Assembly: GCA_026182355.1 (NCBI GenBank)
Contig: JAPFBL010000554.1
Span: 62,001-126,000 of the forward strand
Direction of reading: 5' to 3'
Origin: Hermatobates lingyangjiaoensis
Taxonomy: Eukaryota; Arthropoda; Insecta; Hemiptera; Hermatobatidae
Length of the DNA: 64,000 nt
Shown here: piece after piece, positions 53,605-64,000 of the stretch
Position numbering within the stretch: position 1 is the stretch's first letter
How the letters are laid out: every line of letters starts with the position of its first letter
Notes under the pieces: generated by a model
Seen by the model: only the letters and a program-made list of their open reading frames with translations
Database searches by the model: none
What the model was told of the DNA's origin: nothing
Made by a program: the position numbers and the translations under genes

Positions 53605-54760
53605 TTCAAAATTTTATTTAATCTAATCACGTTGCGACAATTTCTTATTTTTTCTATGAACATTTTGTTTCCCTTAATTTGAAAGACATAAATTGTGTTT
53701 TATAGATTTTTCATTTCACTTTACGCATTTTTAATATATTTTTTTGATGACACTTTCATTATTATTCGGAATAATATTTTTATTTTTGAGAAATGCATAT
53801 CTTTTACACAATAACATCCTCAGGACGTTTTTTCATATTTTGCCTAATGGATGTCTGACCAACTATCTCAGATGCCTGAGTTAATTATGATTAACTCCTG
53901 AGGAGAAGCCGAGGGAAATAACTACGCGGAGGACTAACAGCTCATTATTCTCGAGGCGCCTACAATATTTTATCTCCAGAAGAGGCTCTATAATAATAAT
54001 AGTAATAATAATAATAATTTGTGAAGTGTAAATATATAAAAAATTAATAATAACTCTTAAAAATCCAAAAATAAATGTTTAAGAAAGCTAAAAAAATTAT
54101 ATAAACAAAACAGAGTTTTGGGATTTAAAAATCAGGCTTGCCACACTACTCTTCCCGATCTCATACCACTTCATATCTAAAAATCGATATCAACAATATT
54201 AATAGGTTGGGCAACCTGGATTAGATTCCTGTTTTTTCCTTATTACTTCAACTTTTTCATTTAAATACGGGGATTAAATGTCTTAAATGAACAATAGAAG
54301 TAAAAAGTTACTTTTCCTCCTTCTGGAGATAATATATTTTAATGAAGTAATAATTCTGTATTAGGGGACTTGATATGAACTTCGTGATTGAATTGCATAC
54401 ATTTTCATAGGTTATTAATCCTTCGTGTGGATTGTCATTGACTAGCAATTATGAGAGCGCACGCAAGTTGTCACAATGTGGGGCTTATTCACATGACGTG
54501 ACTTTCATTAATACAAAGCAATAAGCGAATTGTATTAGTAACAGTCGTTTGGCATATGAACTGACATTTTACGTATGCTGCAATAATGTGCTTTATTCCA
54601 AATCATTCATAACATTCAATGTATTCATTGCACTATGATAGAAAACAATTTGAATATTTCATTAATAGAAACATAATAGCTTCAAAAATAGTAAATTTTT
54701 TATAGCAGCAGAAGTATAAAATGTTGAAACGGAAAAACTGAAGTATAAAATTAGAAATTG
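53605..54760. other. No recognised feature
   Basis: AT-rich. A palindrome-like cluster (gcctgagttaattatgatta, actcctgagg, 53873-53902) is noted without assignment. Confidence 0.4.
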
Positions 54761-55030
54761 TTTAATATATATATATATATATATAACAAACACTTTTTCT
54801 TTTTCTCGGAGTTTGGTCAGGGTAAATATATGGAATCACCTTTTTGCCAACGTTTCGTCTTTATTTCAAGACATCTTCAGGGCTATAAACTAACAAAAAA
54901 ACAATAAACAATGGACATTTGTCCATTAAAGACGAAACGTTGGCAAAAGAAAAAGAAAAAGTGTTTGTTAATATTTTGTGGTCAAGAAAACAGTACCGTA
55001 TATATATATATATATATATATAAATATATG
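54761..55030. repeat. Family G foldback between (TA)n arrays
   Basis: (TA)n 54765-54784 and 54998-55028. Left arm aacaaacactttttcttttt, ccaacgtttcgtc; right arm gacgaaacgttggcaaaaga, aaaagtgtttgttaat, tgtggtcaagaaaacagta. The right arm keeps GAAA and ACGT but has lost CTGANGA. A core-less relative is at 17505-17594. Confidence 0.72.
54849..54880 (-). ncRNA. Minimal hammerhead-like core, family G
   Basis: On the minus strand: CTGAAGA, T, stem II GTCTT-GAAATA-AAGAC, GAAA, self-complementary ACGT, T. Bases just before (GCC) and after the cut (GGC) can form a 3-bp stem I. Confidence 0.62.
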
Positions 55031-55188
55031 TATAATTAATGTTACAAATAGAGAACACAAAAAGCACAAAAAAGAGAACTAACACTCACGATTCTCGATC
55101 GTTTGGCTGTCTTGCCGTCTTCAGGAGGGGAAAAAAAGAAAAAGGAGGAGGAACGAAGGAGCAGAGACGTGAATGCGTCCACCGACCG

Positions 55189-55224
<36 letters not shown>

Positions 55225-55225
55225 G
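55031..55225 (-). repeat. Family N-like repeat, damaged core, (TA)n
   Basis: Core region 55097-55124 (-): CTGAAGA, C, stem GGC-AAGACA-GCC, then AAACGATCG with the G of GAAA missing. Arms acaaaaagcacaaaaaagag, cactcacgattctcgatcg. (TA)n 55197-55222. The 104-codon plus-strand frame is a by-product. Confidence 0.48.
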
Positions 55226-55639
55226 AAGCTCCTTTGGTTTTCTATGATATGGCTATAAAGGAAAATTTGCTGCCTATTTACACTAAAGACTCAAGATCAT
55301 GCAGCCTGAAATTCAAGAGAAACTCTCGAGTATCGTCGACAACTTGTCATTAGACAGCAGAGGATTACAAATGATGAATTACTTAAACTATATGTTATAT
55401 ATATATATATATATATTATATGTTATTATATATACTTAAAATCTATATCCTATATTATGTTTTGTTCAAGTGTGCAACATACAGATTGATTAGAGTATTT
55501 TGTTTGAGAAATCCTTCATACCAAGAAGACATAGAAATCTTTGATTGGCGTTAATAATCAGGAAGAGGTACAAAGTACTTGCGTTGAGAAACAAACTGCT
55601 ACTGGCCTCCAGAGAAACTCATTGTATTACCGATCTGCT
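55226..55639. other. No recognised feature
   Basis: A somewhat GC-richer stretch at 55230-55370 and (TA)n at 55398-55417; no gene motif. Confidence 0.4.
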
Positions 55640-55780
55640 GCCCTCCAACGGAGGAGAGGGAAAATAGAAATCCTGGTCTTCGTCAGGATTTCTATAGATA
55701 CCTTCTTGACGAAGACCGGTTGTTACCGTTGTAAAACCTTAGTCTTTTGTTTCCATTTTTTATTGCGGTTACACCTACTA
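55640..55780. repeat. Family A-related repeat, damaged core
   Basis: Core region 55706-55740 (+): TTGACGA, A, GACCGG...CCGTTG stem remnants, TAAAACC in place of GAAAGATC. Then agtcttttgtttccattttt, tattgcggtt as in family A arms. An inverted partner (ggtcttcgtcaggatttc, 55674-55692) lies upstream. Confidence 0.5.
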
Positions 55781-56777
55781 GATCAGTATTTTGAACCACA
55801 GTTTGTCTGCAGGGAATCACTAGAAGAAGAATAAGAAAACAAATGGTACGATACTGCCATTGTCTGTCCCAAAGCTGTATAATGCCAGGTACTAGATTGA
55901 GTTCTTCACTCTAAAAAACGATTGAGTGCCGCTCCCAATGAAGTAACTAACATTTAATCTAGACTCTACCGGAACATCATAGAGAAGACTTATTATTTTT
56001 TTTGTGTTCGAACCAGCAACAACATTATATCAACATTACATGTGTAACGCATAATATTAAGCTTTTCCAAGCTTTCCAGAAAATCTATCATTGTAGTTTT
56101 ACAGTACCAGCTGCTTAAGCTTTTTCTAGAAACATCCAGAAACCTTCAGACATAAACAATGTCGGTAGATGAAGAAGATCCCGCCTTTAATCTGTAGTGC
56201 CACTAGCAAAGATATCAGGCTACTAGACGAAAGTTTATCAGTTTTTAAACTCATTCTGTTATTTTTTGTCCCTTTTTTATGAAAGCACAATTGAGACTTA
56301 TAGTCTTGCCATTAACATTTATTGTGATATGTAAGCAAAGAAACAATAGATGTTTACAGCAGGCAGATCCATAAATTCGAACCTATATGAATAACTATAA
56401 CTACTAATTACTAATAAACTAAGATATACAAACTGAACAGTTATTTAAGGAAATAAGTGGAAACTGTGGTAGATTAGGCATTCTAGAAAATCAAATTACA
56501 AGTCAAAAACCGGTTCGCTAATAAACTATCGATGAAGACTAATAGAGAACGACTTGGCTGTTCAATGAATTTACTTAATAACTTAATTGTGACATTCCAG
56601 AGGAGCCTCGCAGTTCAGTCTCAATACCTATCAGAACCAGCGTAATCAACTCCAAACCACCAAAGAGTATTGCTCAGCATTTCAAAAGTCTTATCTTCGA
56701 CCAAACAGCTCTTTCTCAGTTATCTTATAAGATTCAACCATTCGTTTAACCAATAATTTAATATTATTTTACTCATA

Positions 56778-56780
<3 letters not shown>
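55781..56780. other. No recognised feature
   Basis: About 1 kb; not strikingly AT-rich, but no open frame or repeat assigned. Confidence 0.4.
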
Positions 56781-56809
<29 letters not shown>

Positions 56810-56932
56810 CTACAAACGCCTAAACCACTATAACAATTGAGAACAAAGACTAAGATCTTCCAACCGTAACAATTGGTCTCCGTCAGAGTCAAAAACCCAA
56901 CTGAGTTTTTAAATCATTATATATATATATAC
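56781..56932 (-). repeat. (TA)n and family A half copy, worn
   Basis: (TA)n 56782-56808; core 56852-56886 (-): CTGACGG, A, GACCA...CGGTT, GGAA, AGATCT, T: three core changes. (TA)n 56917-56931. Confidence 0.6.
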
Positions 56933-57009
56933 CATATATTTGTAAAATTTGGGTGCAGTACTTCATTCAAGCATATTTCATTGAATGACTGACCGAATTT
57001 CACTGATGT

Positions 57010-57440
57010 CATTTTCTTTACCAGGTTTTTAAGGTTTCTGAATACTTTCATCCAAACGTTGGAGAATGTTAATTAAGTGGGAACGGACATGTTTCGACTG
57101 TCTTCCAGTCATCTTCAGGGTAATTAAAAAATATATATTGTTAGAGTCTTTAGAGATGGTATTTAGACACAGTTTACAGTAATTGTTTAAAGTAGCTCTT
57201 AGTTCTGTAGCTCAAGAGCTACGGGCTGGTCAACTGTGTAAACTGTGTCTTAATACAATCTCTAAAAACTGTAACAATTTTTTATTTAATTACCCTGAAG
57301 ATGACTGGAAGCCAGTCGAAACATGTCAGTTCCCACTTAATTATCATTCTCCAATATTTGGATGAAGGAAAGAAGAAGGTATTCAGAAAGCTTGAAAAAC
57401 TGGTGAAGAAAATGAGATCCGTGAAATTCGGCCAGTTATT
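57010..57440. repeat. Family L foldback with two intact hammerhead cores
   Basis: Arms (gaatactttcatccaaacgt, gagaatgttaattaagtggg, aac) pair with 57325-57410. Inside them a second inverted pair (gtgtctaa/ttagacac-type, cagtttac around 57165 and 57232) continues. Left core 57086-57118 (-), right core 57295-57327 (+). The 60-codon frame at 57183-57365 is a by-product. Confidence 0.77.
57295..57327 (+). ncRNA. Minimal hammerhead-like core, family L
   Basis: CTGAAGA (57295-57301), T, 6-bp stem II GACTGG-AAG-CCAGTC (57303-57317), GAAA (57318-57321), self-complementary ACATGT (57321-57326), C. The mirror core at 57086-57118 has stem GACTG-GAAGA-CAGTC: a different loop, with the pairing kept. Confidence 0.66.
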
Positions 57441-58656
57441 CAATGAAGCATATATATATATGTCTATACTATGGTAAAGTATTATAAAATGCAACGAAAA
57501 TCATGAAGCTCGTGTTTTATATAGCCAGTCAATGCATTTGAAGAAAATAGGCATATACCATATTATTGGGGTGATTGAAGTGGAGAAAGGGTTTCTTTTA
57601 AGGGTTTTAAACTGAAGAAAAAAGAGAGAAAAATGGTAACCATCTTAAACATGGCGTTCATGAATAAATCATAAAAACATTGTCCACCAGTTGATTTCCT
57701 TGAATATATTGATACGTTGAATGCCCTTGTTAACACTCAGTCTAATTAATATAAACTATTACTGAAATTCAAAGGTTTCATACAATTTAATGTATTTTAT
57801 AGAAACTTGTAAATTCTTCCTAACGAGATCATTTTAATTTCTGCCTAATCCAAAGTAGTCTATGTAGTGATTATTATTTATTTTCAAAATAACGTTTTAT
57901 TTTTATGTGATGTCACAATGAATTTAAATTTTATTTACATCAAATTTTGTTTACAAGGATCTGTGATTATATCATGATTACATTTATCTTAATATATTAG
58001 TTTTGAGAGTTTACATTAAACTTTATTATATATAAACATATTACACAAACTGACTAAATGCAAATAAAATTGATGATTCATTTCAATACGATTATCTTGT
58101 AAATGTAATATCAGTTTATCTAGTAATAACAATATGAAAACTAACATCCAGTAAATGTAAAGAAAACATTTATTTCTAGGATGGTATTTCAATTTTGTCA
58201 ACTATTAAACACATTAATCTTGTTTCTAGCACAGCCTGATAAATAAACGAGAAAGGAAACTAATGGTTGATCTTTTCTGTATAATATTTTCATTTATAAT
58301 ATTTTATACTAAGAAAATATTTACGAGGCTGTATTCATATTAAAATAGGCTTGGTACAAAATATTAAGATTATACTATAGCCAAGAAAAATGGTTGTAAT
58401 GAAAAATTTTGATATAATGCGTATATGAATATTATTTAAATACAATAAATGTTAATAACTTTACAAAGTCAATGGTCGGTGAAATGCCATTTAGACTACT
58501 TACAATATTTTTGACATGAGTCCTATATCACCATATCACATGGTGAGAGATGGTCACCATTTATTTTTTCTTTATGTATTTAGATAGTATGAAATTCATA
58601 AATTTCATAAACTAACTTGGGATTTTGGTCATAAACATACAACTCCTGATTATATA

Positions 58657-58660
<4 letters not shown>
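57441..58660. other. No recognised feature
   Basis: About 1.2 kb of AT-rich DNA; a 61-codon minus-strand frame at 58016-58201 has no motif. Confidence 0.45.
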
Positions 58661-58695
<35 letters not shown>

Positions 58696-58830
58696 ATAAA
58701 TTAAAAACGAAGGAAACGCACAGAAATACACAGACATAACTCACATCATAACTCACATAACTCGACCATCGTCGTCATCAGGAGGTGTGAAGAGCGAAGA
58801 GTCCCGCAAGAAGGCTGGGCGGTGACCCGC
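58661..58830 (-). repeat. (TA)n and family C half copy, broken core
   Basis: (TA)n 58661-58690. cgaaggaaacgcacagaaat, acacagacataactcacat and the GC-rich inner part (aagagcgaagagtcccgcaa) match 12430-12540. CTGATGA, C, GAC-GATG-GTC is kept (58763-58781, -), but the GAAATAT part is replaced by GAGTTATG. Confidence 0.66.
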
Positions 58831-59681
58831 CTGTCAGAGTTGTTTGAAAAATTAATGCAAAATTTTTCTATTTATAATGAATGTTATCATTGAGTAGTAT
58901 GGACTAAAATGCGAAAACTGTTGGCATTTTTTTTTTATATTCTCAAAATATGAAATTGAAGAGAAAATGTTCAGTCGTATAAAATATTCAAGACCGATTG
59001 GAAGTAAATTGGAAACATTCATGCATATCTGATATGTCATTGCTATTTTTGTGAAGGATGTATAATTATATAACACATTCTAGCTTCTATATGTATGCAG
59101 TTTTGTTTTAGAGATATTGGATTATTGGTTTTCATTTTTTCATTACTTGTCAGGATAGTACGGAAAAATATTGGAAATAAACATTGAATTAATGTAATTA
59201 TATTTTAAGTCAATTTTAAAGGTCAGACAAATTGATGAGGATTATCAGAAATCTGTTTTGTATTTATGTGAGAACGCGATACACATTTGAAGATTATCTA
59301 ATGATAATTAATGATAGTAGTTAAGAATGAATTATGAAAAAAAAGTTTTGACGATTAGTGCATGTGATTTAAGCGAGTCTCTCATAAAACAAGTTAAATT
59401 AAACGAGTGCTGTCCTCCACTGGAAATGACTGGCTTGCACGACTCATATCTATTGAAATCGATGGGAGATAAATCACGAAACGATACAAAAAAAAAAAAA
59501 AACGCCGTTTGCTAGTCAACAGTTACACACTGGTGGTTATTTCCAGGAAAAAGTCATGATAATGGCTAACTATTGTAAAAAAAAATTGAAACATGCTTAT
59601 TGGTCATCAGGAATCATTCAAACAATTACTTTATCTCATATTGTTATAAAAATATGTCCAACCACGTAAATCGCACTTCTA
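58831..59681. other. No recognised feature
   Basis: AT-rich; frames at 58852-59076 (-) and 59327-59515 (+) have no recognised motif. Confidence 0.4.
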
Positions 59682-59711
59682 GACTGGTTTTCCACTCAGT
59701 GCCATCTTTAA
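59682..59711 (-). repeat. Decayed hammerhead core, H/I type
   Basis: On the minus strand TTAAAGA, T, GGCACT...AGTGG, AAAACCAGTC: the layout of families H and I (stem, GAAACCGGTC) with several changes. Confidence 0.35.
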
Positions 59712-60434
59712 GGGGTATAATAATTTTCGAATGATATTGGGTAGAAATACCAATTACATAAAAATACGTAATACGTAAAATACGTAATTACCAAATATGT
59801 AAAAACAACATATGCCTAAATTACGAAATTTATTAATATTAGTTTTCTTTCATTTATTATCTGTTTTGGTTTTATTATTTTTCAATATAGATCGTAACGA
59901 ATTGCATAAATATACTAAAAGTTAGAAATGGTTGTTAGTTTTTAAATTAATTTTTTTTTGTGTGGATACGTAATTTTTGAAATTTTCCAATATAACTTCG
60001 TTTTATTTTTGTTGTTTGACTTGAATATTGTTTCTTTAGGTTGTTTCTTCTCCATAATTATTTCTGTCTTTTCACTATAAGATATCTCACAGTTTATAAT
60101 GTAGTTACTAGGATATACAACAACCTATTCGCTGAAGTACGAGCAACAGACCCAACCCTCAAATTGTTAGGACGACCAACGACCAACGACCAACGAATAT
60201 ATCCACGCACTATAGTGCACGTCGTAACTAGCAGTTCCAGACCAGAGGCCTTCTACTGCTTGCTTACTGTGCTACTATAACTTGGAATGTCAGTAATTCA
60301 TGTCAGATATAAGTTCGTCTGTACAGTAAAGATGTCGTATTCGCGGTCATGTGGTCTTGTTGAGGTCATGGTTTTCAAAGTTTTTAGTCATCAGTTGGAA
60401 AAGTAGTCAGATAGTCAGTGGATGAAGTAATTGT
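59712..60434. other. No recognised gene
   Basis: A 79-codon frame at 60041-60280 ends in a GC-richer stretch (60120-60280) with a local repeat (cgaccaacgaccaacgacca, 60173-60192) but no motif. 60300-60434 is probably the 3' flank of the LINE piece that follows on the minus strand. Confidence 0.35.
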
Positions 60435-60788
60435 TCAGTGAGGTTGAGGAAGGTTGGTGGCAGGATTTAGAGTTTGTACAAGGAGGTTTGGATGAGTAGG
60501 TAGTTTGTTGTCTTCATTGGTAGCAAGTCGGGTGTTGTAACTATCTATGGATTCCATTTTCAAATCATGGTGAATATCAACATTACGGGCGTACCAAGGA
60601 GCCCTAACTATAAGAAGGGCACACTTATTTTGAACAATCTGGATACACGCCTTGTTCGGTGGTGCAGCTCTAAACCAGATGGAGCATCCATAAGTCATCG
60701 CTGAACGAAGAACCCCCTTATAGACAAGGTCCTTGACCGAATCGGGAGAATTCCTTGATTTAAAAAGAGAATATAGATTGCACATCAA
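60435..60788 (-). pseudogene. Jockey-like LINE ORF2 fragment, 117 codons open
   Basis: The open frame reads VKDLVYKGVLRSAMTYGCSI, WFRAAPPNKACIQIVQNKCA, LLIVRAPWYARNVDIHHDL and ends NKLPTHPNLLVQTL...QPH. This is the thumb and C-terminal part of jockey-type reverse transcriptases: 'lyk.virp.mtYg..iW..aa....i..lQ..qNk.lr.i..apWyvrn..ih.Dl' followed by 'HPNpL'. No frameshift within 117 codons makes it the best-preserved LINE piece here. The N-terminal side (palm, YADD box) and the endonuclease are missing upstream of 60788. Confidence 0.85.
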
Positions 60789-62648
60789 GTAAATTCCAAA
60801 CTTGGATGTTACGACGACAAAAGGAATACCAACAGGTCAATTTATATTTTTTAAAAAAACAAAAAAATTCTGATTATGCTATATATTTTAATATTCAGAG
60901 AAGACAAACACAATAAAAGTACATTACATTAGTATTATATTAGAAATTATTTTCTTATAATAAATCTCCATGAATACTTAAGTTTTTCCGTTACAAAAAT
61001 TGTACACTTCTTTACGTCCTCTCACGTAGTTGGTATTCAGAGTTTAAATTGAACCTGAAGGACTGACCGTGCCCTAATAAATCTTATTTTGTTCCAATTT
61101 TACAGTCAATTCTTTTATCAAGATTTATATATATTGTTATTCATGATTTATTCATATTCGAGGTAGTAGTCCATAAGATACGAATGTGTCTAAAATAGTG
61201 GACGCATACGAACTAAAGTGATAATGCAACACCAGTCAAGCTGAAAAAGTAAATGTAGTGGAGTTTTATGAAAGAAAGAATAAACCTGATTTAGGGTACA
61301 GAGGTAAAGAAATGCAAAAAATTGAAGCAGGAAACAACCCAATCCTTCTACATTTGCACCACCAAATGGTTTTCAATACTTTATCTCATGCAATTTTTTT
61401 ATTACATCATTTAAACAACTATCAGTTTATTTTTTTTACTTACTTAATGTCTGATAGATACTTTATAAATCAATTGCAAAAAATTACCCTTAATATTATT
61501 GTTCATATTAAAAAAGTTTAGGTTTTAAACATCAGTTCAAGAGCTATACTTTGAGATTTCTAAGTTTTTTATTATATATTTCTTATACATGTATACATAG
61601 ATTAAAACGTTAAAGAACTTATCCAAAATTTGAATTGACAGTTTAACCATCAAAATGTTTTTTATTTTTTGTATTTCTGGTTTCTTCGACTACAGGTATT
61701 TGTATTTGGAAGTAATTATGGTTTGTAAAACCATAATCAGTTTGGTTACTTTGTAATAATATAAAGATTACTTTGTAAACAGTAATCAGTGTTTGTCCTT
61801 TAACTGTTTGAATTTGTGACGGAAATTGGGTGGGCACCTTTATTACAAACATAACGTTACATGGCCATTGTCAATTTAGACTTCTTTGGGGTTTTGAGAG
61901 GATTACTAGTAAAGAAAAGATTTTGATCAAGTGAATTTGGATTAATTGAGAGTTTATTTTGGAATGGTTTCTTTTGACATAGTAGCAAAAGAAGAAAGAT
62001 TTGAAGTTCTCGTTGAATGATTATATTTAAAATGTAAAATGGGAGATGTGAGAGTTTTCTTAGTATTATTGATTGAATACTTATGAAGAAAATTGAGAAA
62101 ACTAGCGATAAAAAGATACAAAAATAAAGAGCGGTAACAGTATCAAAAAAGTTGATTTAATTATATCATCAGTTGAGTGGAGGGAGAAGAATTGTTTGCA
62201 AAGGCTAAATTCAGTTCTTTTTCAACAATGAATTGACCTGTGTGCTTGGACTCAGTCATTTCTCTCTCCTGATTACGGTTATATAAGATAAATTAAATAC
62301 AGTGAACAGAGATAAATAGATAGCTAAAGAGAAGTAAGAGAACTATCACAGATTTAAACATTCTTTTTAATATCTTGACCATTACCATAACTGTCACAGG
62401 AAATGAAGTGTGATATATTGAATATACGACCCTTTATACCAGAGAATTTCTGTTTCTGGAGATCATCAAACGTTACGACAGCACGTGAATAAAGAACAGG
62501 TGAGATATAAACCGATATATCATCAAGAAGAACCTGATAAACTACTGTTGGTAGCAATCCATAGATTAGATAAAACTGTGAGTTCAGTGAAACCTCCCAA
62601 AGTTCAGCTGTAGATCAGTAGTCCTCAATATATTCTTAGCTTTGTTAT
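60789..62648. other. No recognised feature
   Basis: About 1.9 kb of AT-rich DNA. The 87-codon frame at 61258-61521 and the minus-strand frames at 61643-61852 and 62354-62557 have no recognised motif. Confidence 0.42.
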
Positions 62649-62700
62649 ATCATCTCTATATAAAAAGTTCGTGAGTTTGTTTGTTTGTTCATTCACAAAT
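62649..62700 (+). mobile_element. Helitron-like 5' end (fragment)
   Basis: TCATCTCTATATAAAAAGTT followed by cgtgagtttgtttgtttgtt resembles the usual 5' end of short Helitrons (TC tctatatataaaa...). No matching CTRR end was found nearby. Confidence 0.35.
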
Positions 62701-62799
62701 TTTCCGTGGAGATAGAGATCTGACATTAAATACATATTATTTATGACCTGAATAATGTTAAATAAAAGAAATATTACTATATTCCCAAAATTGGAGCCA

Positions 62800-62975
62800 G
62801 GGTACAAGTGGCTTGCGTGCTCGCCGATGACAGTAATTCAAATGTATTATATATAAATGTAACAAAAAAATTTTTTTTTTATTTAATATTTGCGTTATAT
62901 AAACACTGGTAATAAACTAAAGGCATGGAGCCAGGTTAGCCACTGGCTTCCGTGCTACCACTCACTCGAAAGAAA
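62800..62975 (+). mobile_element. Two degraded SINE heads
   Basis: 'gagccagggtacaagtggct', tgcgtgctcgcc (62801-62826) and 'ggagccaggttagccactgg', cttccgtgctacc (62927-62960) resemble the A-box end of the SINE; no B box, body or tail follows. They may be local duplicates of each other. Confidence 0.4.
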
Positions 62976-63659
62976 TTTTTGCAAGTAGTTACATTCATTG
63001 TAACTACTATTATGACTTGAATATATGACCTCAATATTGAGGTTTTCAGATCTCAACCCGTATTGGTGTAATTAGGTTAGTTTTTTATTGTACACAGTAT
63101 ATTTTAGAAATTTTTGTACTGAATGTATATCATTGTGTGTTTTAGTATGCATTTATGAAATAAATACTTTCTAATTTCATAGATAATTTTTTAAAATAAA
63201 TTAGAATATACAGAGAAAATGAGGAGAATAATACATTAGACTAGTTACATTAGAAACTTATTTAATTTAACCAACAGCTGAGTGAGTGCAAATGACGGGG
63301 AATGAAAACAGGAGGCAGTCGCATTATGAAGTGATCTATCATCACAAGTGAAGCAAACCCATTCTCTTGGCAGTCCTGAGTTGTACATCAACTAACAAGT
63401 TAGTATTAACAACAATAATTTATTAAATCTGAGTAATATTATAATGTAACTTTGTACGAATAAAACATCGTATTTTGTCTTAAATTTAGTTGTTTCAAAA
63501 AATAATGTCGTTTATTTTACTGTCTTTTTGGAAAACCTTATCTACAGGTAGAATAAATGTAACAATACCTTAATAACATATACCTACATAACAAAATATA
63601 TAACAGTAATAACATATAACTATGAAACATAAAACAATAATAACATATACTTACATATA
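62976..63659. other. No recognised feature
   Basis: AT-rich; a short tandem pattern (ataacatata(t/c) with cta) at 63580-63660. Confidence 0.4.
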
Positions 63660-64000
63660 TAAAAAGATTTCACATAAATACGTGAAATAACAATCAATGA
63701 TCAAACCACAATAAGAAATAGGAAAACAAGACTAAGATCTTTCAACCGTAACAAGCAGTCTTCGTCAGAGTCAAACCTTACTGAAACACTAGATGCAGTG
63801 AACATCTGGTGAGGGGGTATATATATATACCCTATCTTCACACATCCCTTTCTGGACATTTGCCCTTTCCTACACATTCCCCCTACTCTTCCCTCCCACT
63901 CTTCTCAACCCCTCACTAGATGTTCTCTGCATCTAGTGTTACAGTTGGGTTTTTGACTCTGACGAAGACCGCTTGTTACGGTTGAAAGATCTTAGTCTTG
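63660..64000. repeat. Family A long foldback, both cores intact, cut by window edge
   Basis: Left arm ttcacataaatacgtgaaat, atgatcaaaccacaataaga; left core 63734-63768 (-); right core 63959-63993 (+). Between them is a second inverted pair (cactagatgca, gaacatct at 63790 and its complement at 63910) and a C-rich stretch (ccctttctggacatttgccc) also present, reversed, at 16210-16241. The right arm continues beyond the window. Confidence 0.78.
63959..63993 (+). ncRNA. Minimal hammerhead-like core, family A
   Basis: CTGACGA (63959-63965), A, stem II GACCG-CTTGTTA-CGGTT (63967-63983), GAAA (63984-63987), AGATCT (63987-63992), T. Identical to the 20207 core. Confidence 0.65.

Noticed and set aside
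60041..60280. 79-codon open frame as a gene
   Set aside because: First half AT-driven, second half a local repeat; no motif.

Overview
The window is eukaryotic nuclear DNA, AT-rich and dense in repeats, with no intact host gene that I can support. The longest open frames (up to 146 codons) lie in a minisatellite, in microsatellites or in foldback repeats, and are rejected as genes. Jockey-like LINE remnants, tRNA-derived SINEs, hAT-, piggyBac- and Helitron-like pieces, and a SINE tail made of the arthropod-type telomere unit (CCTAA/TTAGG) suggest an invertebrate, most likely an arthropod. That organism call is low confidence.

The dominant feature is a large set of short dispersed repeats, often arranged as near-perfect foldbacks. 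At least a dozen sequence families (called A to N here) are otherwise unalike, yet nearly all carry one architecture: CTGANGA, one extra base, a small hairpin, GAAA, and then a 4-6 base self-complementary sequence followed by a base that is not G. This is the plan of a minimal type I hammerhead ribozyme whose stem III is too short to close on itself and would form between two molecules. Such 'minimalist' hammerheads are known from the terminal repeats of Penelope-like retroelements (PLEs) and are reported to be very abundant in animal genomes. I count roughly 45-50 copies or remnants, about twenty with an intact core. The self-complementary part differs by family (ACGT, ACGCGT, ACCGGT, AGATCT, ACATGT, AGGCCT, ATAT, AATT) but stays palindromic, which is strong internal evidence that it matters. 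No PLE reverse transcriptase ORF is visible; one GC-richer block (33625-34230) puts a hammerhead core directly upstream of a degraded coding-like region.

Layout. 0-10 kb: 3' end of a jockey-like LINE, a 148-bp tandem duplication, hammerhead families N, F, B and D, a Helitron-like element and two SINEs. 10-20 kb: a minisatellite that grew from a SINE end, families C, D, A, F, I, G, N and J, and a 700-bp minisatellite with a quasi-palindromic unit. 20-35 kb: families A, E, K, C, J, M, a hAT-like element inside a SINE, a GC-richer repeat family (P), a second LINE remnant (29 kb) and the GC-rich block. 35-52 kb: second-tail SINEs, a dispersed element (TE-X) in four copies, an RNase-H-type LINE remnant, P copies (one split by a SINE with a 16-bp target duplication), and a piggyBac-like element. 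52-64 kb: families H, G, A, L and C, a third jockey-like fragment and a long A foldback at the right edge.

The window is best read as intergenic or intronic DNA built by successive nested insertions. Ribozyme-bearing repeats are often bordered by (TA)n or (CA)n arrays. Family assignments come from reading by eye; boundaries are approximate unless a target duplication is stated.
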